Source: Deltaproteobacteria bacterium (GTDB lineage: Bacteria; Desulfobacterota; Desulfarculia; Adiutricales; JAGVGV01). Taken from it: a stretch of DNA of 5,431 nt. Both the position numbers and the translations under genes were made by a program. The notes beneath the pieces are model-generated. The model saw nothing but the letters and a program-made list of their open reading frames with translations, did not search any database and had not been told where the DNA came from. Below are positions 4,946 through 5,431 of this stretch, piece after piece (position 1 is the first letter of the stretch; every line of letters starts with the position of its first letter). The DNA lies in the NCBI GenBank assembly GCA_015233515.1, contig JADFXS010000207.1, forward strand, positions 1 to 5,431, in the 5' to 3' direction.

Positions 4946-5431
4946 GTCAACAGTCCGGAGGCCTCCAGGCTGCCCACGAAAATGGTCATGCCCACGAAAA
5001 ACAGGACATCGTTGAATGGAACTCGCTCCAAGATGGCCCGGCGTTCTAATCCGGAGAAAAAAAAGAGCGACAATCCGCCTGTCAACGGAATGACCGAGGG
5101 GTGGAGCGGAGTGAGCGGGGCGATAATCAACAAAAAGATGACGGCCGTCAGAATGTATAAGCCTCGTCTGATGGCCTTCCGATCCTGTATGGTCAATTCG
5201 GGCTTGTTGACCTGGACCGCGGTTACCGTCGGACGAAGCGCGATGTCCCTAGATCCCGAAGGTTTCAAAACCGCCATTTTTAGGTAAATCAATAATAACG
5301 CCAGGAGCACGAGACAAATGGGGGTCATGAAATAGATGAAAGGCATGAAGCCGATTCCGACTTCAGACGAAATGAGCATGTTGGGAAAGTCCCCGATCAT
5401 GGTGGAAGCCCCGCCCAGATTCGAGGCGATC
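4900..5431 (-). CDS. mamN: MamN-like transporter, central part (5' end outside window; stops early by frameshift)
   Basis: The frame is open from the right edge and encodes 176 residues. It begins IASNLGGASTMIGDFPNM, which closely matches the MamN signature ANLGGSSTMIGDFPNM of the ArsB/NhaD/CitM ion-transporter superfamily. A cytoplasmic loop (about residues 55-80) and further helices follow (LTAVIFLLIIAPL; PLTGGLSLFFFSG; DVLFFVGMTIFVGSL). MamN is a magnetosome-membrane protein proposed to move protons or sodium and so adjust luminal pH for magnetite growth. The frame ends at TGA 4902-4900 after YPWDVLGFCALF, which has no MamN counterpart, while the true continuation lies one frame away. This is either a real disruption or a one-base error. 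It leads the operon that continues with the small membrane proteins. Confidence 0.85.
   Translation of the reverse strand, partial: IASNLGGASTMIGDFPNMLISSEVGIGFMPFIYFMTPICLVLLALLLIYLKMAVLKPSGSRDIALRPTVTAVQVNKPELTIQDRKAIRRGLYILTAVIFLLIIAPLTPLHPSVIPLTGGLSLFFFSGLERRAILERVPFNDVLFFVGMTIFVGSLEASGLLTYIYPWDVLGFCALF

Overview
The window reads as a piece of a magnetosome gene island from an uncultured magnetotactic bacterium. The two anchors are at the edges. At the left edge, on the minus strand, is the N-terminus of a MamK-type bacterial actin. At the right edge, also minus, is the C-terminal two thirds of a MamN-type ion transporter (ArsB/NhaD/CitM fold). Between them lie a FeoB ferrous-iron transporter, a small ferredoxin with four [4Fe-4S] motifs, and four small proteins I do not recognise. 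FeoB, ferredoxins and lineage-specific 'Mad' coiled-coil proteins inside the island are typical of Desulfobacterota, Nitrospirota and related deep-branching magnetotactic lineages, not of Magnetospirillum. That makes such a lineage likely, but the window alone cannot fix the phylum.

Layout, following minus-strand transcription from right to left: mamN (5' end outside the window, broken by a frameshift near 4929-4935 into fragments 5431-4900 and 4900-4556); a Cys/His-rich Gly-zipper membrane protein (4531-4151); a second Gly-rich membrane protein (4147-3779); and a split zinc-ribbon membrane protein (3795-3523). These are packed with gaps of 3-24 bp or short overlaps, so they look like one operon. 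A ferredoxin gene (3124-3531) then sits on the opposite strand. It overlaps the zinc-ribbon gene tail-to-tail by 9 bp and diverges from feoB (3031-1094). The feoB/ferredoxin gap holds face-to-face promoter candidates and a perfect 10-bp-arm palindrome.

A 337-bp gene-free stretch (757-1093) follows feoB. It holds a REP/MITE-like palindromic repeat, a stem-loop that may end the feoB transcript, and a 19-bp palindrome next to a possible promoter. After it come a repeat-plus-coiled-coil protein (756-208) and mamK (169 to the left edge), which probably form their own transcription unit.

Working model (inference): FeoB brings Fe(II) toward the magnetosome or periplasmic compartment, the polyferredoxin supplies or buffers electrons for Fe(II)/Fe(III) balance, MamN adjusts ion or proton chemistry in the lumen, and MamK with the coiled-coil protein positions the chain. 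The small Cys-rich and Gly-rich membrane proteins are candidate magnetosome-membrane proteins of unknown function.
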